64,000 bases of DNA, from positions 10,868,698-10,932,697 of the forward strand of contig CM037860.1 in assembly GCA_021292105.1 (NCBI GenBank). The letters are read 5' to 3'. Below, piece after piece: positions 12,903 to 26,100 of this stretch (position 1 is its first letter; each line of letters opens with the position of its first letter). The notes below the pieces were generated by a model, which worked only from the letters and a program-made list of their open reading frames with translations, had not been told where the DNA came from and ran no database searches. The position numbers and the translations under genes are program-made. The DNA comes from Anadara kagoshimensis. Lineage: Eukaryota; Mollusca; Bivalvia; Arcoida; Arcidae.

Positions 12903-15900
12903 CTCCACTTTCATACCTTTTCTTATCAAAATCTAACAATAAATACAATTTAAGAAATGTTTATGCCAAATCAAGATATGGACAAGACACCGTGTACATA
13001 ACCATTTGTTCAGGTGTAGCCTTGATCCGAGATTCTACTGGTATGCGATTGAAGTACATTGTTTTCATAATACTGCGTTTTTACTGCCGAGCCATAACCA
13101 TAATATCGTTTAAAGAGAAAATTGGTACTCTAATAATAAAGTATACAATTAAATTCCATCTTTTGTTTTGCGGAATATGTGCAAGAGATTTTATTTCCTA
13201 ACCTCGTTATTTTCGTATGTGACATATTGCAATTGACCAAATATTCACGTCGCCGTAATTAAATATCTGCAAATGAAGCGTTTTCGTTGTAATTGTTCTG
13301 AAAAAAAAACAAGATCACGGGAATATAAAGAATGTTTCAAAAGCGAACCATATATTGTCGTCAACGAATACATAGCGTAAATTTAAGATCACAATGACAC
13401 CCCCTAGTGTCCTGTTCGCTTTACCACAATCAAAATGAACTTTGTCGAAACTGTTTAAGACACAAGGTCGTGAAAATAGATTCAAAGTACAGCCCTAGAT
13501 TATCGATATTCCAGCTCCAGCATAGTTACCAGCCACGCAGAAATGGAGAGCATCAGTGGTAATGAACAAAATAACAAGCAAGATACGAAGTACGTACTAG
13601 TAAACACCTGTACAGTAAAAATTAATATTTTCACGCGGAAAATCGTGTTTAGTGGTATGTGGTTTTTGTAGACGGGGTAGTATAGACGTATATTACATGT
13701 ACATCAAACATATGATTATATTTCACGTATTTTAGAATTGCAATGAATAGAGCTGATTCGATTCAGTTGGAGATTAATGGTAAAACAAGCCCATTAACGT
13801 TTTCATGCAGGCTAAAAGAGGCTACTTAAACTGTTCTAAAGGCACATGTTCCGTCTTTGGAAAAAGAGGCGCAACTCTTATATAATTCATATAAACAGAA
13901 AATGGTATCGAAACTTTCAAGTTATTTCCCTAACTACTTCGATAAACAATCATTTACACATAATTATCTACGGTAACAGGTGTCTTTGATTTGATGATAA
14001 TGCTACCAGTAAATTGTTTGTTTATGCTCAATACAACTATCCAATTATAATGCTGGGTTCTACATGTAAAAGAACAGTAATGACGGGTAAAATAATTGGA
14101 ATGTTAAGACGTTAATAAGTTTATTCAGTCATAACATCAAAACGCTCTGTACTTTTTATAATGCGCGTGAAGAAAATTAAACTTTTTTAAAAATAACACA
14201 AATGTAGCTGCAACGTACGTTCGAGATAAACGATCCATAATCTGACCCCTGGACCCTTATTCAGCTGATTAGAGTAGTTCACTATGCTATGGTAGCAAAG
14301 GTCGTAAATACAGAGATGCCTAATCTTTCACTTAGGGACAGAATTCAAGAATTACAAATGATTCTGTTGAAGAGTATGCTAGAGTTTTGGCTAAATTATA
14401 CGCAAGCTATTTGGAACGTTTCTGAGAATCTTTGAAAAATTAAGGGGAGATAAAGAAAAAATATGTCCTACTTGATATCATAACAAGATGGAAGACACAA
14501 TAAATGGATAATTGTTAAAGAGAACAGTTTTACCTTAAAATAACAATGTTATAGAAGGACAAAGCGAGATAACTAAATTGAGATATCTGATGTGAAACGT
14601 TTATATATCGCCGTGCATTTTGTTGTTAAACACTTTCGTACGTTTCCTTACGCTGTTGTCAAATTTCATATCAAAATCTAGCAATAAATGTTAATGCCAA
14701 ATCAAGACATAAAACACCGTGTACATAACCATTTGTTCAGGTGTAGCCTTGATCCGAGATTATACTGGTATGCGATTGAAGTACATTGTTTTCACTGTGT
14801 TGCGTTTTTACTGCCGAGCCATAATATTATTTAAAAAAAAAATTGATACTTTTATAAAGTTTTGCGGAATCTCAAGTATTTCTATGTGCAAGAGGTTTTA
14901 TTTCCTAACCTCGTTATTTTGATATTCGATATTGCAATTGACCAAATATTCACGTCGCCGTGTTTAAAATATCTGCAAATGCAGCGCTTTCATTGTAATT
15001 GTTCTGGAAAAAATTACAAGATCACGGGAATAAACAGAGTGGTTTAAAAGCGAAGTATATATTTTCATCAAAGAATAAATGGCGTAATTTAAGATCACAA
15101 TGGCATTCCCTCTTGTCCTGGTCGCTTTACCACAATCACAACGAACGTTGCCGAAAATGTTCAAGACACATGGTCGAAAAAAAGATTCAAAGTACAGACC
15201 GATATTATCGATATTCCAGCATAGTTGTTCATAGTTACCACGCAGAAATGGAGAGCATCAGTTGTAATGAACAAAATAACAAGCAAGATACGAAGTACGT
15301 TCTAGTAATATTTTCACGCGGAAAATCGTGCAAAGTGGTATGTGTTTTTGTAGACGGGGTAGTATAGACGTATATTACATGTACATCAAACAAATGATTA
15401 TATTTCACGTATTTTAAAATTGCAATGAATAGAGCAGATTCGATTCAGGGAGAAATCCATGGCAAAATAAGCACATTGACGTTTTCATGCAGACTAAAAG
15501 AGGCTACTTAAACTGTTCTAAAGGCACATTTCCGTCCTTGGAAAAAGAGGCACAACTCTTATAAGAGTTATAAACAGAAAATGGTATCGAAACTTTCAAT
15601 TATTTCCCATGAAAAACTACTTCGATAAACAATCATTTACACGTACTTATCTACGGTGACAGGTGTCTTTGATTTGATGATAATGCTACCAGTAAATTGT
15701 TTGTTCATGTTCAATACAACTATCCAATTATAAGAAAGCACTAATGACGGATGTCTAAATATCAAATAATTGGAATGTTAAGACGTTAATAAGTTTATTC
15801 AGTCATAACATGAAAAACGCTCTGTACATTTCATAATGCGCGTGAAGAAAATTAAACTTTATTAAAAATAACACAAACGTACGTGCGAGATAAACGATCC

Positions 15901-16745
15901 ATAATCTGACCTGGACCCTCATCCAGCTGATTAGAGTAGTTCACTATGCTATGGTAGCAAAGGTCCTAAATACTGAGATGCTTAATCTTTCACTTGGGGA
16001 CAGAATTCAAGAATTATAAATGATTCTGTCGAAGAGTATGCTAGTGGTTTGGCTAAATTAGACGCAAGCTATTTGGAACGTTTCAGAGAATCTTTGAAAA
16101 ATTAAGGGCAGTTAAAGAAAAAATATGTCCTACTTGATATCATAACAAGATGGAAGACACAATAAATGGATAATTGTTAAAGAGAACAGTTTTACCTTAA
16201 AATAACAAATAAAAATAGAGAGACAAAGCGAGATAACTAAATGGAGATTTCTAATGTGAAACGTTTATATAATGCCTTGTATTTTGTTGTACAACACTTT
16301 CGTACGTTTCCCTCACGCTGTTGTCAAATTTCATATCAAAATCTAACAATAAATACAATTTAAGAAATGTTAATGCCAAATCAAGATATAAATAAGACAA
16401 CGTGTACATAACCATTTGTTCATGTGTAGCCTTGATCCGAGATTATACTTGTATGCGATTGAAGTACATTGTTTTCACTGTGTTGCGTTTTTACTGCCGA
16501 GCCATAATATGATTTAAAGAGACAAATGGTACTCTAATAAAGTATACAATAAAATTCCGTCTTTTTGTTTTGCGGAATTCCAAGTATCTCTATGTGCAAG
16601 AGGTTTTATTTCTTAACCTCGTTATTTTGGTATTCGATATTGCAATTGACCAAATATTCACGTCGCCGCATTTACAATATCTGCAAATGCAGCGTTTTCA
16701 TTGTAATTGATATGAAAAAATGCAAGGTCGTGGGAATATAAACAG

Positions 16746-17168
16746 TAAAGTAGCGTGCATATAAGCCAATAACCATATGCTTGCAGACTTTTTTAAAATG
16801 TTTAGATTTTGAAGTATGTATAGAGAAGAAATGTTTGCAACATCTTATCAACTCCAACATCTAATGAAGTTCCGACATAGTCGTTATAATTACGACACTT
16901 TATGAAGTCTTGACGTTGCTATAAAGGGTTCTAAAAATCAGCTTATCGGAACGTAACACACAAACGTTTTTCCACCTAAATCACTGTGTCCTTGTCTGAA
17001 TAAGAACGGACAAATACCAAATTCTCTTTTAGCTCATGTAAATATTGTTTAAGAATGCTCCATTTTCCAGGTGAGCATGCATCCAGATTCCATAGCGTGG
17101 ACGTATGATGTTTTTGGCGCCAGGTTTGCACATTCATTCTTTTCTTGCAACGCCACTGAATGGTTAAA
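16746..17168 (-). other. Insertion unique to tandem copy 3, with a 65-codon frame
   Basis: Copies 1 and 2 run directly from 'gggaataTAAA' into the 'ccatatattgtc'-like block; copy 3 is interrupted there by ~420 bp. The insert holds a minus-strand frame (16976-17173) with TWRQKHHTSTLWNLDACSPG followed by KWSILKQYLHELKENLVF. The compositional mix (W, C, H) looks more protein-like than neighbouring frames, but I do not recognise the family. It could be a fragment of a mobile-element protein. Confidence 0.4.
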
Positions 17169-18190
17169 ACCAACCATATAGTGTCATCAAAGAATACATG
17201 GCGTAATTTTATTTAAATAAATGTATGATCGCAATGACACTCTCTCTTGTCCTGATCGCCAGTTTACCACAATCACAATGAACGTTGACGAAAATGTTCA
17301 AGACACATGATCGTGAAAATAGATTCAAAGTACAGCCAGATAATATCAATATTCCAGCATAGAACTTTACCACGCAGAAATGGAGAGCATCAGTGGCAAT
17401 GAACAAATCGCAAGCAAAATACGAAGTACTGAGTAAACACGTGTAAAAGTTAATATTTTCACGCGGAAAATCGAGCGTAGTGGGGTGTGTTTTTGGAGTC
17501 GGGGTAGAATAGACGAATATTACATGTACATCAAACACATGCTCTCATTTCATGTCATGTGTTTAAGAACTGCAATGAATAGAGCAGATTCGATTCAGTT
17601 AGTTCGTGTTCAAATAAGCATAACGTATTCGCGCCAGCTAAAAGATTTCTAAAAGCAAACGATCGGTCTTTGGAACAAGAGGCACAACTCTTATATAATA
17701 CATATAAACAGAAAATGGTATCGAAACTTTCAAGTTATTTCCCATGAACAATTACTTGGATAAACAGTCATTTACACGTACATGTACTTGTCTACTATTT
17801 TATGTTTATTTAGGGAATAGCTTGTGTTTTAATAAGTTTATTGAGTCATACATGAAAACCGCTCTGCATATTTGATAATGTGCGTGAAGAAAATTAACTT
17901 TTTAAAAATAACACCAATGAAGCTGCCACGTGAGAGATGAACGATGAATATTCTGACCCTTGGATCCATGGCCAGCTGATCGGAGTAGTGCACGGCGTTG
18001 CTATGGTTGCCTGATTTTATTGGAGTATAACGTGGAAAATGAGCACGTGCATTTACGTTGTGTTGACATTGCAGTGTCATATAACAGAATTTAGAAATTA
18101 AATTATTTGTTGATAGATTTCCATAATTTGCTACTTTAACTGTACTTTCAATAATAATATTAAAGGACCAAGTAGATCTAGTGAGCAAGA

Positions 18191-18715
18191 AATAGCGTCA
18201 ATGATATGGTAACTGTTAGTTAACGGACCTTAACCATTGTAGAGTAGACTTTAGTTGAAATTAAAATGAGAATAACTGGATAAGAAAACTAGATATTGCT
18301 TCACCATATGGAACCAATGACAAGATTGTAATTTCAAGCCCAGGCTGTAATGTTATATGTAAATGTCATACACTTGTTCAACAAAACTGTATGCGACAAC
18401 ATCGACGTTTCGCAACAAACCGAAGATCCGGGAATTTAGTTTTTCTAATATTTTACCATTACAGAAATCTTTCGGATTATTCTTTATTCTCTGCCACTTT
18501 CCCGTCTTAGGCAGTTACAATTAATGCATTTGTAAAACAACTATAGATTCCAATACACTAGAATACAAACTTGGCGCTATCGTCGTTAACAAATTACATG
18601 TATTTAAACCTGTTCGGGAAAACGATAAAAAAACGATGATCGACGCCAATTGATATCATAAATTACACTATGCTAGCAAGGGCATAGATCTCTATGCTAT
18701 AAATATTTCTACTAT
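18191..18715. other. No gene recognised
   Basis: Spacer between the tandem array and the Penelope-like fragment. No frame of note. Confidence 0.5.
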
Positions 18716-18719
18716 TCTT

Positions 18720-19537
18720 CTAAATAAACAAGTACAGCCTACTAGTATTTAAAGCTCCTGCTTTTATCAAATATAGCTCGCCACCTCCAGTTTCCTACTC
18801 CTACAATAAAGTCATTGCATCCAAAATATTTAATTCAAAACAAACATTGCCGTGTTTGAACTTTCATAATTTTACTACACCTACCTGCTCTTGCTCGTCT
18901 TCTCCCCATGCTATATTTGGTGATCTCAACATTAAAAACAATTAAGATGTCTACTTTCAAAAGGTACTAAATAAGATAGAGCTTGCTAAAGGTTGTACGG
19001 TCTTGCATATTAAAACAAGGATTGACAAACTTAGTGTTATGAGTTCTAAACCCTCTTCTATAATTAGGGACTCGGAGGTCTCGCATATAAACACAAGTAT
19101 GTTGTTGTATCAGCTTTCAACAACATTATTCTCCTTTGTAAGAGATTCTACCTTGAATGTCTTATAAAGGAACTTGGTTAAGATAGTATATCAGATAATC
19201 CTACTATACTAGAGTTTTACCAAAGATGGAGTTCTTTCCAACCATGGTAAAGTATTCGAGTCTTTCGATATCAATCCTAAAGAGGAAGAACTCGACTTTC
19301 CTTGGATTCCTTAACTTCACAAAAATCCATACAAGCAAAGATGTATAACATGTTCCTCTAAATGCACTACTAAATTAATATCAGTAATTCTAATACAAAT
19401 TTTGATAGTCGTCAAAAATTTCTTTAGTCGTATTTAGATAAAGTCAATTCTGGCATCAACCAATCATCTGAAATGTGGATTCTAAACATTTTTTTAAAAA
19501 ATTACTTGAACATCTTGCTTATAATTCTCATATCGTG
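18720..19537 (+). pseudogene. Penelope-like element, upstream half (copy P6, first segment)
   Basis: In the plus frames I read FNFHNFTTPTCSCS-like residues, HGKVFESFDINPKEEELDFP, LHKNPYKQRC and CSSKCTTKLIS, then NSGINQSSEMWILN. These match, from memory, the upstream part of the same RT protein whose C-terminus is at 5940-6326 (family pattern: KNPYKQRF.aGSSKCTTK, then SGvNQMWILKNSK). The reading stops at 19537, where a DNA element begins. The protein resumes at 30925. Decayed, with several disruptions. Confidence 0.6.
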
Positions 19538-21310
19538 TTACCCCAGATTTACCCAAAGTGTACAAGCAATTAAATTGCCAATGAATAGAAATTGACAACA
19601 TAATTGCTTCTTCCTTAGGTAGTGTTGTTATTAGTTAATCCTCTTATTTATGAATTTAATAGACAGATGGATTGTTAGTCATAGAGTCAATTGACCAGTT
19701 GAATTATCAGTTAAATTATAAACTTGTTTGCTAAATTATTTTTGAAACTACATCTCAGATTTGTGATTTTGATTTTCCACTGATGCTGCATACTGGTCTG
19801 CAAATACACATGCACTGAATTAATAAGATGTTTTATTTCACAGAAAAATACTTGCATATATTACACCTTCAATACTAGTTTAGATTTACAAAAGTTTTTC
19901 ATAATGCCGGCTGCTTAAAAATAGCAGTTTTCCAGGGTTGTTTTTTTTTTCAAAACGCTCACAGATATTGAATTGATATTTGGTATGTGAATTGTTCATC
20001 ATGTAGTAATTATGAACTTGCAACTCGACTTGTGCACCCTGGTGTTCATTCATTTTTTATTGTTGAATTATATTTTTATTATTAAAATTTGCAAATTATT
20101 CATGTTAGGCAACTTCCAATTTTTCAGTATCACACTTGTGATAAATAAACATTGTGATGTAATAAGTAAAGAGAACATAAAGCAAACTGAAATTGTTGGT
20201 CAAGATTGATGGGGAAAACAAATGTTAAGAATTCTATTTAGGTGTATAGTACAAAATGTACTTATTAGTTACTTATTATTAGCTATTACAGGTAGTTCTT
20301 TTATTTTTGAAAAATCAGCAAAATCATTTTAAGGAAAGCACTTTTTATAAACATGATAGAGATTTTTCACCGTTTGGATTACACTTTAATGCACAAATAA
20401 TTTCATCACCCCACATATATTTATTCAGGTGGTATTGTCATCAAAAAAATAATGACATTGATTTGTCATTAGTGATTTGCTATACATCTATAGGTATTCA
20501 TAAACTGAACCACTAAATAATGTGACCAAAATGAATTGCAAGTCCCAGACAAGAATGTGTGACTTTTGATTCACAAAATGTAGAATATAAATCATATTCA
20601 ATTATTTATGCATGCTCTGTTAACAGTTTTGTTGTGTTAGCACACATAAATACCACATACTGCCGAACCAGTCTCATTCAGTTTGTTACGGTAACAGCAC
20701 AACCTTCCCCTGCTACTGCTGAGCACATGATTTGAGTTGACCCGAGAGATAAAATACAGCAGGACCCAGTAGTTCAAAGCTTGATTAGTTTAATCATTGA
20801 TTTGGTTGAATCTTTATTCATTTTCAACATTTCAACATTGAGGTCACAATATATCTGCAAATATGATTAAATTAATCAGGCTTCAAACAACTGACCCCAG
20901 ATTAGAAACTCAAAATAAAGTTGTATCTGAAAACAACCAGATCCACCACTTTAAATAAAGTAAAAAATGGTGTCCGACAGCTTATAGTGTGGTTAAAGTA
21001 CTTTCTGTTGTTTTATGATATTTCCATGTTCCTTGCAAATATATAAACATCAAAATTTTTAACCAAATTGTTTAACAGAGTTTTAATAGGCCCCAGGAGT
21101 GGGGATGATTGCAGGACCTGAATATTCAAATGATTCTACTGATCATTCTCAATAAGAAAAACACCAATACACCCCCCCCCATTAATCCAGTGCATACATA
21201 TGTATTTGCAGACCAGTATGCAGAATCAGTGGAAAATCAAAATCACAATCAGAGATGTAGTTTCAAAATTAATTTAGCAAACAAGTTTATAATTTAACTG
21301 ATAAATCAAC
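19538..21310. mobile_element. Non-autonomous DNA element with ~290-bp TIRs (left part)
   Basis: The left arm (about 19538-19828) begins TTACCCCAGATTTACC. Its reverse complement appears in two pieces, 21180-21310 and 30756-30924, because LINE A has inserted into the right arm. The internal ~1.35 kb has no transposase frame. It interrupts the Penelope-like RT between the MWILN block and the FDFST block. Without the LINEs the element is ~1.95 kb. No target duplication is obvious, so the superfamily is unassigned. Confidence 0.75.
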
Positions 21311-22010
21311 CCTATTGTCGATTAAGATGGCGGCAGGTAAAGAACGGAGCTCACACCGTTCTACAAATCAGGCGGAAAATGAAGTGTAAAGCAGCTTTAA
21401 AAAACCACCAAAGTTGGTATATCATGTATATTATGGAAAATAATGGAAAATAGTGTATTTTCTGATGGGACTACGCCTAAACCAGCAAAACGAAAGAAAA
21501 GAAAAAGGAGTAAACAAGATAAACAGGAAAACACAAAGGAGGGTGTTCACCGGGGTGAGCAAAATATAAACATGAACATTAATAACAGTTCCCCGTCACA
21601 ATACACTCAACTTTCAACACCAGTGCAATTATCACAAGACTTTAATTCTCCACAAAGTATGGCTGCAGCACCTATGCAACCAATGCACCATATGCAAAAT
21701 AATCAAAGTTATCAATATATGTCGCCATGCCCTTCAGGTAACCCCAATATTGGACAAGCTACGCCTCAGTGGGTTACGGAGCTGTTTTCACGCATGGAGT
21801 TTATGACTAATAAACTTTCTACACTAGACTCTATTCAGGAAACTTTGACCACTGTTAAATCTCAATTAAATTCTGTTAAGGAAGAAACTGTCCGACTTGA
21901 TAAGCGAATTAATGACATGGAAAACAATATGGAGAAAATGGGTAATTTTTTCGATGACCAGAAACAATCAATTAACGGATTAAACAAAACAATCACTAAC
22001 ATTTCTAAAG
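21311..22010 (+). mobile_element. LINE A, 5' segment
   Basis: LINE A is a non-LTR retrotransposon in two segments, 21311-22010 and 26672-30743. The whole insertion is flanked by a perfect 12-bp target duplication, TGATAAATCAAC (21299-21310 and 30744-30755). This segment holds the 5' leader (ATTAAGATGGCGGC) and the first 188 codons of ORF1. It is broken by LINE B at an AACATTTC target. A is more damaged than B, as its older position predicts. Confidence 0.9.
21443..22009 (+). pseudogene. LINE A ORF1, N-terminal part
   Basis: The frame starts MENSVFSDGTTPKPAKRKKR: a basic, disordered, Gln/Asn/Met-rich N-terminus. A heptad-like coiled-coil stretch follows (LDSIQETLTTVKSQLNSVKE, then FFDDQKQSINGLNKTITNIS). 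This layout matches L1-type ORF1p: disordered N-terminus, coiled coil, then RRM. The frame runs into LINE B and shows an artificial end at 22054. The native continuation (NISKSLNVQSADM) is at 26672. Confidence 0.8.
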
Positions 22011-22081
22011 AAAGATGGCGGTCAGAGGTGGAAGCTTGTTCTCACCGGCTGTGAAAATAAGTAAATAACTGTGTTTTTAAG

Positions 22082-23193
22082 ATGAGTGGAGCATCGAAAA
22101 CTGGTAATCTTGTACCTAATAATCCAGTCGATACAACAGAACAACAACCAAAGAAGAGAAGACGACAAAAAAGTAAGAATAACAAAAATACCTCGGACAA
22201 AGACAATAAGAAAATTCCAACCAGTACCCCATTAAGGGATCACAAAAATATGAACACTGATTCGTTATCTCAAATCTCATTTATGAGTCAATTATCTCAG
22301 GACACCGAAATGTCACAGCATTTAATGAACTCTCCAAATCCTCCAATACAGATGCAGAACATGCAGAATGCTCAACCGAATATGTGCACATACCCTCAAG
22401 GTACCCCAAATATACAATCTATGGCTAGTCACGGACAGTTCACACCACCCTGGGCTATACAGCTGTTCAATCAAGTGGAAAATATAAACAAAAAACTCAC
22501 TACCCTAGACGAAAATACAGTACCGTAAACAATATTAAATGCCAGATAAGTGCTGTTGAGACCGAAACGAAGCGGTTAGACACTAAAATTAAAGAAATTG
22601 AAAAATCCTCTAGTGCAATTAGTGGCTTCTTTGATGATCAGAAAAAATCGGTAGATAATTTAAATAACACAATGAAAGATATCTCCAAACGATTGAATAG
22701 CCAGTCTGCTAGTGTAGATAAAGCGGTAAGTGACATGAAGACTGAAAATGAAAGATTGAAAGAAGGTATATTGGACTTGCAGATGAGGTCCATGAGGGAT
22801 AATTTGCTGTTTTTCAACTTAGATGAAACTCCGATGGAAGACTGCGTTTTGAAAATAAAGGAATTTTGCAATAAAGAACTAGAAATTGATAATGTGGCCG
22901 ATATGAGGATTGATCGAGCTCACAGACTGGGGCCCAAACGGGATAATAAGCCAAGACCGATAGTGGTCAAGTTTAACTTTTATGAAGATAGAGAGAGGGT
23001 ACGGAAAATTGGAAAGGATAAGCTGAAAGGGAAGAAATATAGAATAGCCCAACAAGTTCCGAGAGAAATAAGGGAGAAAAGGAAAGCTCTACAGCCAATC
23101 TATGAAGATCTTATGCAGAAAGGAAAGAAACCGTATTTCAAAGGAGAGAAGTTGTTTGTGAATGGCAAGGAATACACCAACGGACGTAGATAG
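22082..23193 (+). pseudogene. LINE B ORF1 (L1-type RNA-binding protein), one frameshift
   Basis: It begins MSGASKTGNLVPNNP with a basic KKRRRQKSKNNK tract. The coiled-coil region runs through LFNQVENINKKLTTLDEN and, in the +2 frame, KDISKRLNSQSASVDKAVSD. An RRM-like block follows: RSMRDNLLFFNLDE, MRIDRAHRLGPKRDNKPRPI, then VVKFNFYEDRERV. This is the transposase-22/L1 ORF1p signature that binds RNA in the ribonucleoprotein particle. The frame shifts once near 22519 (DENTV to NNIKCQISAVE). It ends at a TAG (23191-23193) with ORF2 continuing in the same frame. Confidence 0.85.
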
Positions 23194-26100
23194 GAAAGCG
23201 GAGAATCGATAAGATGTGTATCGTGGAATATCAACGGACTTCGGAAAAAATGTACAGACAGTGATTTTGTATGCTATGTTAATAATTTTGATTTCCTTTT
23301 CTTAACAGAAACCTGGCTACGGAAAGATGAGACTATAAATATTGAAGGTTTTGAACCAATCTCGTATGTGAATAGAGTAGACAATATAGGTAGAAGAAAT
23401 GAAGGCGGATTGTGTGTGTATTGTAAACCAGCATTACGTAAAGGGGTTTCTGCCGAAAAAGAAATACAAAATGGTTTAGTTGTCGTTAAGTTAGATAATT
23501 TAGTTGATGTGTTTATATGTTTATGTTATATTCCACATATTAAGTCAGGATATTACAGGCGTGTTGATTTTGATTTTTTTTATGAATTAACTGATATTTG
23601 TAGTGAATTTGAATACAAAGGTAATCTTTTTATTACAGGTGATTTCAACGGCAGAGTTAGTAATGAAAATGACTTTATAGACATTAATAATTTAGTTGAG
23701 TATTTAGATGTTGCTCAGGTTGAACAGCAAATTGACATTCCGATAAAAAATTCTATGGACAAAGTATTGAACGCATTTGGCAAGAATATTATCAATATGT
23801 GTAAAACAACTGGTATATCTATTGTAAACGGTCGCTTACATAATGATAAAGTTGGTAAGTTCACATTTTGCAATGAAAATGGAAGCAGTTTAATTGATTA
23901 TCTGCTTACTTTCCCAAAGTGTTTTAACATAATGAATTATTTTGATATCTTAGATTATAATGAATTTTCTGACCACGCACCACTTGCTTTTAATATAGCG
24001 TCGCATATGACAGACTACACAAATGACTTTAAAACCGGTCGGAAGATGCACTGGAATACAGATAAAGATGATACATATAAACAATATATATCAGACGTGA
24101 TACCTGAAATGATAGAATTAGTGAACGGTTTAGGTGATTCTAAAGATTTAAATTCATGTGTCTCTCAAATAACTGAACTAATTTATTCAAAATGTTTTAG
24201 TGTGTATGGCAAAGAATATACGATTCTGACATATAAACTCGACCAGGCATAATGAGTGGTTTGATAAAAAGTGCCGTATCCAAAGAGCGCGCTTTAATGC
24301 TGCACGTAATGAATTTAATAGAAACCCAAGTGATATGAATAGAACAGCATTTGTAACAGAACGGAACTCGTACAATAGAATTAAAAGATCGGCTAAGTTC
24401 AAGTATATGCGAAAGAAAAGTGATGATTTACATAAACTTTCCAAAACTGATCCGCGAAAATTCTGGAGAACCGTAAAACCGAATTCTAAAAAGTCTTGTC
24501 CAGTGGAACTTAATGATTTTTTTAATCACTATAAAAGTGTTTTTGGCGAACAGCAAAGTGATTTAGATAATATTGTTGAAAATTTATTTAATGATTCATC
24601 GAACTTAGTTTGTATAGAGGAATTGGACACACAGTTTACCGAAGATGAAGTTTTGAATTCAATAAAAAGATTGAAACATGGAAAGAGTACCGGTATTGAT
24701 GAACTATCAGCAGAAATGTTTATCACTGTTGCCGAACTTTTATCTCCAGTTCTATGTAAATTATTTAATTATATCTTAACAACTACTGAATTTCCTGAAT
24801 CCTGGACTACTGGAATTGTTGTACCAGTACCCAAAAAAGGATGTTCATCTGATCCCAACGACTACAGACCCATAACGTTAGTCAGTGTTTTCTCTAAAAT
24901 ATTTACAACTATGATCAATGAAAGGTTGTTAAAATGGGCTGAATCATCAAATCTGTTAAATGATAACCAATTTGGATTTCGACCCGGAAAATCTACAGTC
25001 GACGCGATATTTACACTTAATGGAATAATTTCAAATACTCTCAATGAAAAGGACAAACTTTTTTGTGCATTTGTTGATTTCCGCAAAGCCTTCGATCGGA
25101 TAGATAGGCGATTTCTTTGGTATAAACTGATGAAAATGGGCTGTAGCAGTAGCATGTTAAACATGCTAAAATCTATTTATCATAAAGTTAATATTGTTAT
25201 TCGCTCTGGTGGACAGTTTTCAGATTCTTTCCAAAATTTCACTGGTGTTAAACAAGGAGAACCACTTTCACCACTATTGTTTCTCTTTTTTATTAATGAT
25301 ATAGTAGACGATTTACGTTCAGATAACTACAACGACATCATTGACATTAATGGATATTTAATTTATTTGCTTTTATTTGCGGATGATACAGTGCTTTTCG
25401 CTAAGTCTCCAGATGTTTTACAGACACTTTTGAATAAATTACATACTTATTGTCATAAATGGTATATCGAGGTGAATGTGGAAAAAACAAAAACTGTCGT
25501 ATTTCATAGGGGAAGAAGAAAATTTGACTACTCGTGGAAATTTGGAGATTACTGCTTAGAAAATGTCGACTCTTACGTCTATCTCGGAATGACTTTTCAC
25601 AGAAATGGTAAATTTAATATTACACAAAGAAAACTCTCGGAACAGGGATCTCGAGCTCTATATAGTCTTTTAAATATCTACAGGAATTATATGATGTCCG
25701 TGAAACAGAAATGTGAACTATTTGATTCCATGTGTCAGTCCGTCATATGCTACGCCTCTGAAATATGGGGTTTCCATAAAGCGCCCGATATTGATATCAT
25801 ACACAATAAATTTTGTAGACATATTCTTAAAACAAGTAAATCTACTCCGATTGATTCTATGCTTGGAGACCTTGGTAGATACCCTTTATACATTAAACGT
25901 TACGAACGTATTTTAAAATATTGGTTAAAAATTTTAACAAATAACGATACTGTCATATTTAAAGTTTATAACATGTTGTTATATGACGCCAATAATGGCA
26001 AGATAAATTGGGTATCAAATGTTAAAGATCTTGTGTGTAATCTTGGTTTTGGAAATTATTGGTACAGCCAAAACCCTAATGTTATTAATTGTAATTTATT

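Larger units (their letters stand above)
12640..18190. repeat. Three tandem copies of a ~1.7-kb unit
   Basis: The anchor GTGTACATAACCATTTGTTC recurs near 12990, 14717 and 16396, giving periods of about 1.73 and 1.68 kb. Approximate boundaries are 12655-14420, 14421-16086 and 16087-18190. All three keep the same order of blocks: 'ggataat.gttaa.gagaacag', the anchor, 'gccgagccataa', 'caaatattcacgtcgcc', a short ATG frame (MESISGNEQ), and a tail with 'gcgtgaagaaaatta'. Copy 1 has a long poly-T; copy 3 has a ~420-bp insertion. No protein family is recognised in the unit. Confidence 0.85.

Noticed and set aside
12754-13201. Lys-rich and Phe-rich open frames around the poly-T tract
   Set aside because: They are translations of a homopolymer, and the tract is absent from the other two tandem copies.
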